Assembly: GCA_021846515.1 (NCBI GenBank)
Contig: JAJZWU010000010.1
Span: forward strand, 1 to 64,000
DNA from: Actinomycetes bacterium
Lineage (GTDB): Bacteria; Actinomycetota; Acidimicrobiia; Acidimicrobiales; JAMCPL01
DNA: 64,000 nt
Direction of reading: 5' to 3'
Part shown: in pieces, positions 8,125-17,948 of the stretch
Layout: every line of letters starts with the position of its first letter
How positions within the stretch are numbered: position 1 is the first letter of the stretch
Notes under the pieces: model-generated
Databases searched by the model: none
The model's input: only the letters and a program-made list of their open reading frames with translations
What the model was told of the DNA's origin: nothing
Position numbers and translations under genes: made by a program

Positions 8125-10843
8125 GTACGCGTATGGTAATGAACGCACCTTGGTAATGCTCTGGCTCCAGGTATATGGTATTACCTGATAGAGGAAGTTC
8201 ATCTATGTTCCTTTCCAGCGCGTCACATAAGTAGGCTTGCACCGGATGAGCGCTATTGAAGGTTACCTGAGCCCGCGCAGCAGAGGAATTCGGCGCGCCA
8301 TTCTCGTCTTTACTCTTCTGGGTGTTTGGCTGCTTTTTGAATCGGAATATCAGTCCATTACCGTCTGAGGCCGGTTTGGCGGCCATGAGATTGAACATAG
8401 GCGGTTCAATGGTTAGCGTTTCAGACGCTATTTGCATAAGTGAGTGTATGGATGGATCTACATGGGCAAGCAACTTATTCTGAACCAATTCACCGATCCG
8501 AATAGTCTCTACTGATATGCTCTCTCCGTGGCTGCTTGATATTAGGGAAGTGGCAATTGAGCTGGAGACATTCTTGTTTTTGACGGTAGGATAATCTTGG
8601 TTTGACGGGAAATACAGACCTATGTCCAGCACACAGCGCTCTTTTTCGCGGTACCCTGCAGGGAATCCCAGAAAGGGGACAAATCCAAGTGCACGTTCTT
8701 TACCCGGGTTACGTCCGGCTACGATTAAAATACTTCCATCAGTATCTGCACTTATGCCGGTAGAGCAGTATGTGCTTATAACAAGGTTATGATGATTATT
8801 TTGGTTGCCTATATGAGCCCAACCATTGATGGGCCAGAATGTAGGTAAAAAGTGACGTCTTGGGGGGCGAGATACAGGTGCTCCCGGCTGTGACATAACT
8901 ATACGTACACCGTTGCTTGCTGCAATGGCATCTTCGTTATATCTGGGGCCTGAACATAGACGTATGCGCCCCAACTTCCGTGAATGTATATTGAGGGGTG
9001 CTGTGGTAGAACGTTCCTGCGATGTAGGTTGTCCGGATGGGGAAAGGCGCAATAACACACTTCTCCGGAAGCGAGGATTCAACTCTATATGCATCGCGAT
9101 AAATGGGCTGTCTGGTGCTATCCATATAGATTTCATTGCCAGCCTGCCTTCCAGCTCAACTGCCATATCTATATTTATGCCCCCACGATTCTCTCTTATG
9201 CTGGCCTGTGCTGGGGTATTGTCAGTGCTGCCAACTTCATCCAGCTTTCCTCCAGCAAATTCATTGCCCATTCGCCACATACCTCCCCTGTCAAGTGCCG
9301 AGATCAACTCACCACATGGCGACAGCAGGGAACTACCGTCAATCTTACTTATACATTTGCTTATTTTTCCACCGGATGAGAGATCGATTTCAATGGAGAG
9401 GTAGCTAGATTCAACAGCTATTATGTCTCCATTTCGTCTATATGTAACAGGTATGCCTTTCTCAGTCGGTTTGTTGGTTTCTGCAGTGATGCCCGTGGCG
9501 TTGTTCGTAGGCACGGTATTGCTTGCAGATAAAAGTGAGGTGTGCGCAATACCCAATGCGTGCATGAGCCAGGGTCGTTGCTCGCTATGGTATACCCTGT
9601 TTGATCCGGTGCCTGTAATAAAGTCATGGTGGTTACCCACTGCCGCGATTTGCCAGGCTGGCTTATTCGCATTGAATATATCTGATTGTAATTTAGCGTT
9701 ACCCAGTGCTACCGAGGCTGTTTCAGCGGCTGTAAGTCTGTCAGTAATCTTTTTATGAGCGTTCTTCAGAGGGAGCCTGGAACTGTAAAATCCCATAAAA
9801 TACGGGTTCGAGTCCATGTCAAACTCTTCCAGGGAATCGGCATGGCATCGAACCAGATTGAAATAGTCATCCAATCCGGCATTTACCACGAAGATACCTG
9901 TTTTTCTGGCGTGTATTTCGTTGTATCTATCGATCAGCGAAACAAGCCCTTTGAGGGGGATTGTGAAGTCAAGTCCCATTGCCAGCAGCAGATAGGGAGT
10001 GGGAGATAAGCGGTCGAGCTGGTTGGCAAATTTTTCTATCTTGCTGGCGACATTGCTATCGCTGCGATCGGGTATTCCCTGGTACATGGCCAGAGAACGG
10101 CTTATACCGTGTCCGGCTATCATATCACCATGACCGTAGTTGAAGGCATTCCAGTGAGCTAGGACTCTTGATCCATTCGAGTCTGTCCAGAAAAAGTCAA
10201 GAGCGCGAGCACCCATAAGCCTCTCAGCATTCGACTGTATCCTGGGATAATGAGATTTTGGCGTGTATTCGATCCCAATAAAGTACATACCATCTATCCT
10301 CGTAAACGCCACTGCATCAATTCCACATGAAGCGGCGATAGAAGGTAGCCCCGGAGTGTGCCCGAAACTATCTGGTAGGTAAAGGGTGCGAGGTTCCACT
10401 GCCATGTTGTTGTCGCGTAGCCACTGCTGGCCGGCAAGTAGGTCCCTGATGAGGGCTTCTTCAGTGGGTAGCAGTGTATCGGGGGTGGTAATTCCTGAAC
10501 CAGTCAGCCGTAGTTGGCCGTTGTTCACCAGATCTATTACCGTCTGACGTCTATGGGGAGAGCGTTCAAAATACTTGCGTAAAAAGAAGATACACTCTAC
10601 GTCGAATATCCTCCTTGGTTCAAGCATTAGCTCTGTTACTGCACGCTCTAATGCTTTGCGCACCATGTATTTGTAGTATTCACGGGATGTCAGTACCCAG
10701 TCTGGATCCCAGTGAGTGGACTCCGCTACCACCATCACCCTCTCTGCCCAATCGGGAATACCCAGTTTGTCTCTAAGCTGGCGTTCTCTCTCTACCGGAT
10801 CCGTCGCTTGAGTACCTGTCAGTCCAGCTGTTTCATTGCTCAT
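8108..10843 (-). CDS. GH38 alpha-mannosidase-like glycosidase
   Basis: A 911-residue protein of glycoside hydrolase family 38 type. The N-terminal catalytic part has the metal-site motif HWDPDW (H44, D46) and LPDSFGHTPG, where D158 sits at the expected nucleophile position. A long beta-sandwich C-terminal half follows. Family members hydrolyse alpha-mannosides with a divalent metal. There is no signal peptide, so it is likely cytoplasmic, acting on imported or recycled glycans. The gene stands alone, divergent from the region before 11105. A TTGACA at about 10869-10874 on the minus strand may belong to its promoter, but its -10 would fall almost on the ATG, so the true start may be a little internal. 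Substrate specificity is not readable. Confidence 0.85.
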   Translation of the reverse strand: MSNETAGLTGTQATDPVERERQLRDKLGIPDWAERVMVVAESTHWDPDWVLTSREYYKYMVRKALERAVTELMLEPRRIFDVECIFFLRKYFERSPHRRQTVIDLVNNGQLRLTGSGITTPDTLLPTEEALIRDLLAGQQWLRDNNMAVEPRTLYLPDSFGHTPGLPSIAASCGIDAVAFTRIDGMYFIGIEYTPKSHYPRIQSNAERLMGARALDFFWTDSNGSRVLAHWNAFNYGHGDMIAGHGISRSLAMYQGIPDRSDSNVASKIEKFANQLDRLSPTPYLLLAMGLDFTIPLKGLVSLIDRYNEIHARKTGIFVVNAGLDDYFNLVRCHADSLEEFDMDSNPYFMGFYSSRLPLKNAHKKITDRLTAAETASVALGNAKLQSDIFNANKPAWQIAAVGNHHDFITGTGSNRVYHSEQRPWLMHALGIAHTSLLSASNTVPTNNATGITAETNKPTEKGIPVTYRRNGDIIAVESSYLSIEIDLSSGGKISKCISKIDGSSLLSPCGELISALDRGGMWRMGNEFAGGKLDEVGSTDNTPAQASIRENRGGINIDMAVELEGRLAMKSIWIAPDSPFIAMHIELNPRFRRSVLLRLSPSGQPTSQERSTTAPLNIHSRKLGRIRLCSGPRYNEDAIAASNGVRIVMSQPGAPVSRPPRRHFLPTFWPINGWAHIGNQNNHHNLVISTYCSTGISADTDGSILIVAGRNPGKERALGFVPFLGFPAGYREKERCVLDIGLYFPSNQDYPTVKNKNVSSSIATSLISSSHGESISVETIRIGELVQNKLLAHVDPSIHSLMQIASETLTIEPPMFNLMAAKPASDGNGLIFRFKKQPNTQKSKDENGAPNSSAARAQVTFNSAHPVQAYLCDALERNIDELPLSGNTIYLEPEHYQGAFITIRVLTERV

Positions 10844-10949
10844 AATAGTGCTATCTTACCTTTCTTTGTCAACGCTCCGTTTGCTAAACTAAAAATGTTA
10901 CATCATCTGTAGTAGATAACCATATATTGCCCAATTATTACAGCATCGC

Positions 10950-11018
10950 ATGAACAGTCCTTATTCTCATCCAATTCCAATAGACAAGCTCTGCCGCAAG
11001 ATACGCTGTATGAGCTGA
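10950..11018 (+). CDS. Possible Cys-containing leader peptide (22 aa)
   Basis: A 22-codon frame starting at ATG 10950. Its second half, IPIDKLCRKIRC, carries two cysteines and resembles the short actinobacterial leader peptides placed before sulfur-metabolism genes. The -10-like TATTAC ends 8 bases before the ATG, which would make it leaderless. It lies 86 bases upstream of a rhodanese-ThiF gene. No terminator or convincing -35 box was found, so this is a weak candidate. Confidence 0.25.
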   Translation: MNSPYSHPIPIDKLCRKIRCMS

Positions 11019-11044
11019 ACGCCAAGTGTGACGCGACCACAATT

Positions 11045-11072
11045 CTTGACTATTATGGTAATATTTATAGTA
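11045..11072 (+). promoter_or_regulatory. Candidate promoter TTGACT-16-TAGTAT
   Basis: TTGACT at 11045-11050 and TAGTAT at 11067-11072 are 16 bases apart. Transcription would start near 11079. A ribosome site GGAGG precedes the ATG at 11105. Confidence 0.4.
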
Positions 11073-11104
11073 TTAACTTTCAACAGAGAACCGGAGGTAA
11101 GTGC

Positions 11105-12337
11105 ATGGCAACCAGTAGAGAATTGTTTGCAAGAGCCAGAGCAGACATAGTAGAGATTACTCCTGCCGAGGCGGAGTCCAGGCTGAATGATGAACATGTC
11201 ATCTTTCTGGATGTTCGCGAAGCTGACGAGCACGAGCAGGGCACCATTCCGGGAACACATCATATCCCACGAGGATTCTTGGAATTACAGGTGGAGGGAA
11301 GGATACCAAATAAATCTACTGAAGTCATCATATACTGTGCGGGTGGCGTACGTTCTGCACTTGCCGCAAAGACCATGCAGGAGCTTGGCTATGCCAATGT
11401 GTCATCTTTAATAGGCGGGTTCAACCGCTGGAAGGACGAAGGACGAACTTGGGCGGTGCCGAAAGTGCTCAGCGCTGATCAACGCAACAGGTATCACAGG
11501 CACATACTATTGCCGGAAGTGGGGGAGAAGGGACAGCAAAAGTTGCTTGAGTCCAAGGTACTTCTGCTTGGAGCCGGAGGATTGGGGTCGCCGGCGGCAA
11601 TGTACCTTGCTGCTGCCGGAGTAGGCACCTTGGGGATTATAGATATGGATGTGGTCGACGCATCAAACCTCCAGCGCCAGATATTGCACAATCTTGATCG
11701 TATAGGAGAGTCCAAGGTAGAGTCTGCAAAGCGTACAATCAATGCTATGAATCCCGATGTGGATGTCATAACTTACGATGTAAGGCTTGGGGCTGATAAC
11801 GTTGTCGACATTATGGGTGAATACGACTTGATTGTGGATGGAACCGATAATTTTCCAACCAGGTATCTGGTAAATGATGCTTCATTGATTACTGGCGTTC
11901 CTGTGGTGCATGGTTCGATCTTTCGTTTTGAAGGTCAAGTAACGGTCTTTGATCCATATAAGGGACCCTGCTATCGTTGCATGGTTCCCGAGCCACCCCC
12001 GCCGGAGTTGGCTCCATCTTGTGCAGAAGCTGGAGTGCTGGGAGTATTGTGTGGCATCATTGGCTCCCTTGAGGCGCTTGAAGCTATAAAGATGCTGCTT
12101 GGGTTGGGTGATCCGCTGGTAGGCAGGCTTCTCTCTTATGACGCGCTTGAGGAATCATTTAGGATATTCAAGGTCAAAAGGGATCCGTCATGTCCCACCT
12201 GCGGGCCTGATGCGGGAGAGATCATCATAGCTGAGTACGATCAGTTGTGCATGCCTCATATTGCGCGCACCAGCGAACCGCTGTCATCACTTGCTGTGAC
12301 TGACCCAGAGACGGTACTGGTTACCGCTGGTTCCTAA
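11105..12337 (+). CDS. Rhodanese-ThiF/MoeB-family adenylyltransferase
   Basis: A 410-residue two-domain sulfur-activation enzyme. Residues 15-115 are a rhodanese domain with active-site loop CAGGVRS (C78), which would carry a persulfide. Residues 120-385 are an E1-like ThiF/MoeB domain with the ATP loop GAGGLGSP (156-163), DxDxVDxSNLQRQ, zinc pairs CYRC and CPTC, and a CAEAGVLGVLCG segment. Such proteins adenylate the C-terminal glycine of a ubiquitin-like carrier (MoaD, ThiS or CysO type) and can pass sulfur to it. In actinobacterial MoeZ the rhodanese is normally C-terminal; here it is N-terminal. A strong GGAGG site precedes the ATG. The mutase gene follows after 22 bases. The carrier protein is not in this window. 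Confidence 0.9.
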   Translation: MATSRELFARARADIVEITPAEAESRLNDEHVIFLDVREADEHEQGTIPGTHHIPRGFLELQVEGRIPNKSTEVIIYCAGGVRSALAAKTMQELGYANVSSLIGGFNRWKDEGRTWAVPKVLSADQRNRYHRHILLPEVGEKGQQKLLESKVLLLGAGGLGSPAAMYLAAAGVGTLGIIDMDVVDASNLQRQILHNLDRIGESKVESAKRTINAMNPDVDVITYDVRLGADNVVDIMGEYDLIVDGTDNFPTRYLVNDASLITGVPVVHGSIFRFEGQVTVFDPYKGPCYRCMVPEPPPPELAPSCAEAGVLGVLCGIIGSLEALEAIKMLLGLGDPLVGRLLSYDALEESFRIFKVKRDPSCPTCGPDAGEIIIAEYDQLCMPHIARTSEPLSSLAVTDPETVLVTAGS

Positions 12338-12345
12338 AAGAGACT

Positions 12346-12351
12346 TATAAT
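12346..12351 (+). promoter_or_regulatory. -10 box TATAAT of a likely leaderless mutase transcript
   Basis: A consensus TATAAT ends 8 bases before the ATG at 12360, with no Shine-Dalgarno sequence between. The -35 region is weak. It suggests that the mutase gene can be transcribed separately from the rhodanese-ThiF gene. Confidence 0.45.
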
Positions 12352-12359
12352 AATTCATT

Positions 12360-13952
12360 ATGAGTGAAGGCGATCATGATTTACGCCGTACCGATTCCGG
12401 CATAGAGATAAAACCTCTATATACTGCTAAAGACCTGGGAACCTGGAACCCGGCAACCAAGCTTGGATTACCCGGTGAGGCCCCGTATACGAGAGGTATA
12501 TATCCAACGATGTACAGGGGGAAGCCTTGGACAATGCGGCAATATGCCGGCTTTGGCACCGCTGAGGCCACAAACAGGAGATTCAAGTTTTTACTGGATG
12601 CGGGCCAGACCGGCTTGTCATGTGCCTTTGATCTCCCAACCCAGATGGGTTACGATTCCGACCACCCCAGAGCCGAGGGCGAGGTGGGGAAAGTGGGGGT
12701 GGCAATTGATTCCCTGGCTGACATGAGACTCTTGCTGGACGGGCTACCTCTTGATAAGGTAACCACCTCGATGACCATCAACTCGACTGGAGCCATCTTG
12801 CTGTTGCTCTATATGCTGGTAGGGGAGGAGAACGGTGTACCGCCTGCAAAGCTACGAGGAACTATTCAAAACGATATATTGAAAGAATATATCGCCAGGG
12901 GAACCTATATCTATCCACCCAGGGCATCTATGAGGATAGTTACTGACATCTTTTCTTACTGTGCAGAGCATCTTCCCAACTGGAATACTATTTCTATATC
13001 CGGTTACCACATAAGGGAGGCAGGATCTACTGCCGTACAGGAGATCGCCTTTACTCTATCCAATGCTATTGCCTATGTGGAAGCCGCATTAAGCGCAGGT
13101 CTTGATGTAGATACATTTGCTCCTCGCTTGTCGTTTTTTTGGAACGGCCACAACAATCTCTTTGAGGAGGTCGCCAAATTTCGGGCAGCTCGCAGGATGT
13201 GGTGGAAGATCATGGATGAACGATTCCACGCGAATGACGAGAGATCCAAGTTGTTGCGCTTCCACACTCAGACTGGTGGATCTACCCTAACCGCCCAGCA
13301 GCCGGAGAACAATATCGTCAGGGTTGCTATTCAGGCACTAGGGGCGGTGTTGGGAGGGACTCAAAGCCTCCATACCAACGGTTTTGATGAAGCCTTGGGT
13401 CTGCCAACAGAAAATGCAGCTAAATTGGCACTGCGCACTCAACAGGTTATTGCTTATGAATCTGGGGTAACCGACACCGTAGATCCATTGGCCGGCTCTT
13501 ATTTCATCGAGCAGCTTACCGATCAAGTAGAGGAAGCTGCCTGGAGCTACATAGAGAAGATTGATGGTATGGGTGGATCCGTAGCAGCTATTGAAAGCGG
13601 GTTTATACAAGACGAGATAGAGCGTGCGGCATACGAGTATGCACGTAGTATAGATTCGGGTGATCGTATCATTGTGGGTGTAAATAAGTTTACAGAAGAG
13701 GGGCACCCTGAAGCAGAGGTATTCCCAATCGATCCCGCCCTACAACTTGCTCAGATGGAGAGGGTTCGCCAGGTGCGCGAAGAGCGGGATAATGATGCTG
13801 TACAAGCAGCTCTTTCGGATCTGGAATCTGCTGTTTTGGGGTCCAGCAACATTCTCGTGCCCATGAAGGTAGCACTATCACGAATGGCTACCCTTGGCGA
13901 AGTCTCAGATGTACTCCGTAAGGTAATGGGGATTTACGAGCCAGTACGCTAG
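12360..13952 (+). CDS. Methylmalonyl-CoA mutase large (catalytic) subunit
   Basis: A 530-residue acyl-CoA mutase catalytic subunit. The TIM barrel that binds the CoA ester is complete: [62 protein letters not shown] and [11 protein letters not shown] are all present. It ends before any B12-binding DxHxxG domain, so it is the short two-subunit form. A separate small cobalamin-binding subunit must be supplied from elsewhere; none is in the window. The likely reaction is (R)-methylmalonyl-CoA to succinyl-CoA in propionate metabolism. An isobutyryl-CoA or other acyl-CoA mutase cannot be fully excluded. The nearby biotin carboxylase supports the propionyl-CoA assignment. Confidence 0.92.
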   Translation: MSEGDHDLRRTDSGIEIKPLYTAKDLGTWNPATKLGLPGEAPYTRGIYPTMYRGKPWTMRQYAGFGTAEATNRRFKFLLDAGQTGLSCAFDLPTQMGYDSDHPRAEGEVGKVGVAIDSLADMRLLLDGLPLDKVTTSMTINSTGAILLLLYMLVGEENGVPPAKLRGTIQNDILKEYIARGTYIYPPRASMRIVTDIFSYCAEHLPNWNTISISGYHIREAGSTAVQEIAFTLSNAIAYVEAALSAGLDVDTFAPRLSFFWNGHNNLFEEVAKFRAARRMWWKIMDERFHANDERSKLLRFHTQTGGSTLTAQQPENNIVRVAIQALGAVLGGTQSLHTNGFDEALGLPTENAAKLALRTQQVIAYESGVTDTVDPLAGSYFIEQLTDQVEEAAWSYIEKIDGMGGSVAAIESGFIQDEIERAAYEYARSIDSGDRIIVGVNKFTEEGHPEAEVFPIDPALQLAQMERVRQVREERDNDAVQAALSDLESAVLGSSNILVPMKVALSRMATLGEVSDVLRKVMGIYEPVR

Positions 13953-13972
13953 AGTTTAGTAGCCAGTAAGCC

Positions 13973-15130
13973 TTAGCTGGGCTGGGTCAATTCCTGAGCT
14001 TGTTCTACAAAGTCGATTACGGTCAACGCCATCGCTACAGCAGAGTCATATATGGCGCTGGTAGCTGTCTGTTCTATGCAAGCACGCGCAAATTCTGATT
14101 GGTGGTTGGAGGCGCCTTTTGCGTCTATGCCTATCATCGGGTGTATGCTCGGTACTGCAAGCGATACATTGCCCATATCTGTAGAGAACATCGGAGGCGG
14201 CTCACCATTTGCATCCCTGGAGTAGTCACGCCCGAGGGAAGTGGCATTTCTTTCCCATATCCTTATTAACTTGGGATCTGTTCTGAGCTCAGAGTAGGTA
14301 GGGGAGAGCATCTCTATCTCAAGCCTTGATCCCGTTGCAATAGCTCCAGCCTCGAAGCACCTGTCGACCTTTTCGCGCAGTATATGCAGCCGGTCAATTG
14401 TAGATGCTCGTACCATGTATCTGGCCGTTGTGTGAGACGGTATTATATTGGGGGCATCGCCACCCTTTTCGACGATACCATGTACCTGCTCATCTCCGGT
14501 GAGAGATTGGCGCAATAAACCTATGGCAACCTGGGCAACCACAAGGGCATCGGCAGCGTTAATACCTTTATCCGGAGCGGCTGATGCATGTGCTTCCTGG
14601 CCGTGATAGTGAACCCTGAAATGGTCTACGGCCAGGCACTTTGGATAGAGCCGGTCTTCCGGCCAGGGGTGTACCATCATTGCTGCAGCCATGTCCCGGA
14701 ATGCTCCGCGTTCAAGCATAACGATCTTTCCACCGCCTCCCTCTTCTGAAGGTGTGCCCAGTACGGTTAGCCTACATCCGAGTTCTTCGATTACCCTTGC
14801 CAGCGCCCATGCTGCTCCTAATGCGGCAGCCGATATGATATTGTGCCCGCAAGCATGGCCGACTACCGGCAGTGCATCGTATTCAGCGCATAATGCCACA
14901 TTGAGTGCACCTTTCCCAGTTGTAGCCTTAACCGCCGTTGCAAGGCCGTACGCACCGACCTCTACACTGAACCCACGTTCCAGCAGTAGATTGCCCAGTT
15001 CCCTGGAGGCAAGCTTCTCCTCACCGTCCAACTCGGGATGAGAATGAAGATAGCGGCTGAACTCTACAAGGCGATCGATATCCTTGTCTACCTGTTTCCT
15101 GGCTAACTGTTTTAATGCAGGCGGTTGCAT
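13973..15130 (-). CDS. M20-family amidohydrolase
   Basis: A 385-residue zinc-dependent peptidase/amidohydrolase of the M20D (AbgB/HipO-like) type. Signatures are RYLHSHPELDGEE, ALCAEYDALPVVGHACGHN with metal ligands, GTPSEEGGGGK with the catalytic Glu region, MVHPWPED, and the dimerisation-domain segment HYHGQEAHASAAP. Members cleave N-acyl amino acids or aminobenzoyl-glutamate, and the exact substrate is not readable. It is cytoplasmic, with no signal peptide. It lies 47 bases downstream of the biotin carboxylase gene on the same strand, so co-transcription is possible. TTGGCA-17-TTAATT just before the ATG is an alternative own promoter. It converges with the mutase gene, 20 bases apart. Confidence 0.88.
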   Translation of the reverse strand: MQPPALKQLARKQVDKDIDRLVEFSRYLHSHPELDGEEKLASRELGNLLLERGFSVEVGAYGLATAVKATTGKGALNVALCAEYDALPVVGHACGHNIISAAALGAAWALARVIEELGCRLTVLGTPSEEGGGGKIVMLERGAFRDMAAAMMVHPWPEDRLYPKCLAVDHFRVHYHGQEAHASAAPDKGINAADALVVAQVAIGLLRQSLTGDEQVHGIVEKGGDAPNIIPSHTTARYMVRASTIDRLHILREKVDRCFEAGAIATGSRLEIEMLSPTYSELRTDPKLIRIWERNATSLGRDYSRDANGEPPPMFSTDMGNVSLAVPSIHPMIGIDAKGASNHQSEFARACIEQTATSAIYDSAVAMALTVIDFVEQAQELTQPS

Positions 15131-15177
15131 AAACTAATTAACGCCGGTATCGTCTGAGTGCCAAATGCTCCATCACG

Positions 15178-16974
15178 CTATACTATGACTGCCAGTTCAT
15201 CTCCGGCAGCAATATAATCCCCAGATGATACGTTGATTGACTTTACGGTGCCGGAAGTTGGTGACTCGATCATATTTTCCATCTTCATAGCTTCAAGTAC
15301 GCATATGGTCTGTCCAGCATCTACCTCCTGGCCTACCTCTACCAGTACTTTTATGATAGTCCCTTGCATAGGAGCCGTTATGCTGCCAGATGCTTGACCC
15401 ATGGATCGGTTGGCTTGGTCACTGCTTCTCTTTTTGGATCCAGACTTTGAGTTGGCCGAACGCTTTGGGGATTGTCCTGCTGCCGGTAGGTCGGAAATAG
15501 GCAGCCACATACGTAGCCGATATCTACGCCCCTGTACTTCTGCTGTTATATCGGTCTCTTGTAATTGCATGGAGCCTTGAGTATCGTCCGGCGATTTAGT
15601 ATCGGCAGGTGGCTCCTGCATGTCCAACTGATCGAAATTAAGAGACGACTCGACCCATCGTGTAGAGTGTTTTGCTGCAGCGAAGTCCGGGTGCGACAGG
15701 ATGAGCACATCTGCGGGAATGGTGGTTTTGACACCTTCTATATAGGTCTCTCCGAGTGCTCTTAGCATCCTGTTTCGTGCCTGCTCTCTGTCGCCTGCCC
15801 ATACTACAAGTTTGGCTATGAGATTGTCATAGTGTTGGCTGACGGTATCCCCCGATTCATACCCACTGTCAAGGCGTACGCCGGGTCCGCCTGGAGGTAT
15901 TAGCTTTGAGATGCTGCCGGGTGAAGGTAGAAATAGGCCGCGTGCGGGATCTTCAGCATTGATGCGAACCTCTATGGCATGACCGTTTATGCGTACATCA
16001 TCCTGGGAGAATCCAAGTGGCTCTCCTGCCGCGACCTTTAACTGCAGTGCAACCAGATCGACGCCGGTAACCAACTCGGTGATTGGGTGCTCTACCTGAA
16101 GCCTTGTGTTCATCTCGAGAAAGTAAAACTCTCCATCCTGGTAGAGGAACTCCACTGTTCCTGCATTGCGATATCCACAGGCAAGCGCCACCCTGATTGC
16201 TGCCTCGCCCATGGCATTACGTATGTCTTGTGGGAAGTTTGGTGCAGGCGTCTCTTCTACCAGTTTCTGGTGGCGTCGCTGGCAGGAGCAGTCTCGTTCT
16301 CCAAGCCATACTGCGTTACCGTGGTTATCCACTATGATCTGCATTTCTATGTGGCGAGGCCATGAGAGGTATTTTTCCATGTATACCTCATCCCGCCCAA
16401 AATAGGCTAGTGCCTCCCTCTTGGCCGACTCCAGAGCCTCCGTTACGGACTCCGAGTTATCTACCACCTTCATTCCCCTGCCCCCACCACCATACGCTGC
16501 CTTTATGGCGACAGGCCAACCGTGCTCATTGCCAAATACCGCTACTTCTTCTGGAGCCGTAATTGCTTCCATGGTGCCCGGTACCCCATCCACTCCTGCA
16601 GCTTTGGCGGCTATACGAGAGCTTATCTTGTCTCCCATCGTCTCTATGGCTTCCGGAGGAGGGCCTACGAAGATTGCACCGCGTTCTTTGACTGCCCTTG
16701 AAAAGTCGGTATTTTCAGAGAAAAAGCCGTATCCTGGGTGTACTGCATCTGCGCCACTTCTGGTTAGCACGTCAAGCATGGCCTCTATGTTCAGGTAGCT
16801 TTCCGCTGCCGTGGTTCCACCAATGCAGTATGCTTCGTCGGCCATTCTGGCGTGCATGGAGAATCTATCGGGTTCAGAATAGATGGCCACAGTTTTTATG
16901 CCCATTTCACGGCATGTCCGAATTATTCTTACCGCGATCTCGCCTCTGTTGGCAACGAGTACCTTATTAAGCAT
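15178..16974 (-). CDS. Acetyl/propionyl-CoA carboxylase biotin carboxylase-BCCP subunit
   Basis: A 598-residue alpha subunit. The biotin carboxylase part (1-450) shows VANRGEIAVRIIRTCREMG, HPGYGFFSEN, the ATP-grasp loop GGGGRGMK, ERDCSCQRRHQK, and EMNTRLQVEHPITE. A linker rich in Ser/Lys follows. The C-terminal BCCP domain (about 525-598) has biotinyl-lysine motif EAMKMEN near residue 561. It carboxylates biotin with ATP and bicarbonate for a carboxyltransferase beta subunit, which is not present here. Propionyl- or acetyl-CoA is the expected acceptor. Ribosome site GAAAGGA precedes the ATG. The biotin ligase gene diverges 119 bases away, which suits joint supply of the enzyme and its modifier. 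Confidence 0.95.
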   Translation of the reverse strand: MLNKVLVANRGEIAVRIIRTCREMGIKTVAIYSEPDRFSMHARMADEAYCIGGTTAAESYLNIEAMLDVLTRSGADAVHPGYGFFSENTDFSRAVKERGAIFVGPPPEAIETMGDKISSRIAAKAAGVDGVPGTMEAITAPEEVAVFGNEHGWPVAIKAAYGGGGRGMKVVDNSESVTEALESAKREALAYFGRDEVYMEKYLSWPRHIEMQIIVDNHGNAVWLGERDCSCQRRHQKLVEETPAPNFPQDIRNAMGEAAIRVALACGYRNAGTVEFLYQDGEFYFLEMNTRLQVEHPITELVTGVDLVALQLKVAAGEPLGFSQDDVRINGHAIEVRINAEDPARGLFLPSPGSISKLIPPGGPGVRLDSGYESGDTVSQHYDNLIAKLVVWAGDREQARNRMLRALGETYIEGVKTTIPADVLILSHPDFAAAKHSTRWVESSLNFDQLDMQEPPADTKSPDDTQGSMQLQETDITAEVQGRRYRLRMWLPISDLPAAGQSPKRSANSKSGSKKRSSDQANRSMGQASGSITAPMQGTIIKVLVEVGQEVDAGQTICVLEAMKMENMIESPTSGTVKSINVSSGDYIAAGDELAVIV

Positions 16975-17080
16975 TTATCATCCTTTCGTCAGCTATCGGT
17001 GTCTATTCTATCTTACTTGTTATTTGCTCCACGTTAGTTTAGCCTGTTACCCAAATTGCACGTGGAGCACATTGTCAAAT

Positions 17081-17086
17081 TACAAT
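17081..17086 (+). promoter_or_regulatory. -10 box TACAAT before a leaderless birA
   Basis: TACAAT ends 7 bases before the GTG at 17094. A TTGCAC lies 19 bases upstream of it. There is no ribosome site. This arrangement supports the GTG start and a leaderless transcript. Confidence 0.4.
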
Positions 17087-17093
17087 ATATTGC

Positions 17094-17948
17094 GTGAGAT
17101 CTAATTTGCCACCTACATTGTACAATTCTCTTTTTATGGCGGGTCATGAGGTCAGGTGGTTCAAGGAATTGGAATCTACCAATGACTATATCGTGAACCT
17201 TGCAAGGGATTCAGATACAGAAGTCGACAGGGATAGGCTGGCAGGACTGGTAGTAGTTTCTGATTACCAGTCCAAGGGCAGAGGCAGGATGGATAGAGAG
17301 TGGTTGGCGCCTCCCGGTAGGTGTTTGCTCATGTCCATCCTGGTTCCCGCTACGACAATTCCCGATAACCCCTTCCTGATAGTATCTGCAGTTTCTCTTG
17401 CTGTCGTTGAGGCCTGCATGGAGACTGTCAGCTTGCATGTAGATATCGCATGGCCCAATGACCTCTATGTGGGAGGTAAGAAACTGGGTGGCATTTTAAC
17501 CGAAATAGTCGGCGGTCTTCCCTACCTCGTGGTGGGGATTGGCCTAAATGTTACCTGGCCAGCTATCGCGGGAGATGGTGTCATCGAAGGCGCCTCGGCT
17601 GCCTCTGACCAATTGGAGGGCGAATCTACGCTGCATTCGACCAATACTGCTACTTCAATCCTGCTGGAGTCGGAGGAACTGGTAGATCGCAGATACCTGC
17701 TGGAGAGAATACTTGTTTGGATGGATAGACATCTAGAAGAGGCCACTATGCCGAATGGAATTGCAGATCTGCTAAAAGAGTACAGGGAACGTTGTATCAC
17801 TGTGGGCAAGTGTGTCTCTGTTTCGCTGGTCGGAGGGCGCGTTGTAGAGGGAACTGCCATTGCCATAGACAGCAATGGCCGCCTCAACGTAGAGAGTGGA
17901 TCAGGTGTCGAGGTATTCAGTTCAGGCGATGTCCGTATTATTCGCTAG
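17094..17948 (+). CDS. birA: Biotin--[acetyl-CoA-carboxylase] ligase
   Basis: A 284-residue biotin protein ligase that attaches biotin to the BCCP lysine by way of biotinyl-AMP. Seen are the LESTNDY motif, the ATP/biotin loop GRGRMDREW near residue 61, WPNDLYVGGKKLGGILTE (about 121-137), GIGLNV, and a C-terminal SH3-like domain. An N-terminal helix-turn-helix is absent, so this is a mono-functional enzyme, not a repressor. The GTG start is favoured by the -10 box 7 bases upstream; ATG 17136 is an alternative. It diverges from the biotin carboxylase gene it presumably serves. Its stop overlaps the convergent surface-protein gene by 4 bases. Confidence 0.93.
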   Translation: MRSNLPPTLYNSLFMAGHEVRWFKELESTNDYIVNLARDSDTEVDRDRLAGLVVVSDYQSKGRGRMDREWLAPPGRCLLMSILVPATTIPDNPFLIVSAVSLAVVEACMETVSLHVDIAWPNDLYVGGKKLGGILTEIVGGLPYLVVGIGLNVTWPAIAGDGVIEGASAASDQLEGESTLHSTNTATSILLESEELVDRRYLLERILVWMDRHLEEATMPNGIADLLKEYRERCITVGKCVSVSLVGGRVVEGTAIAIDSNGRLNVESGSGVEVFSSGDVRIIR

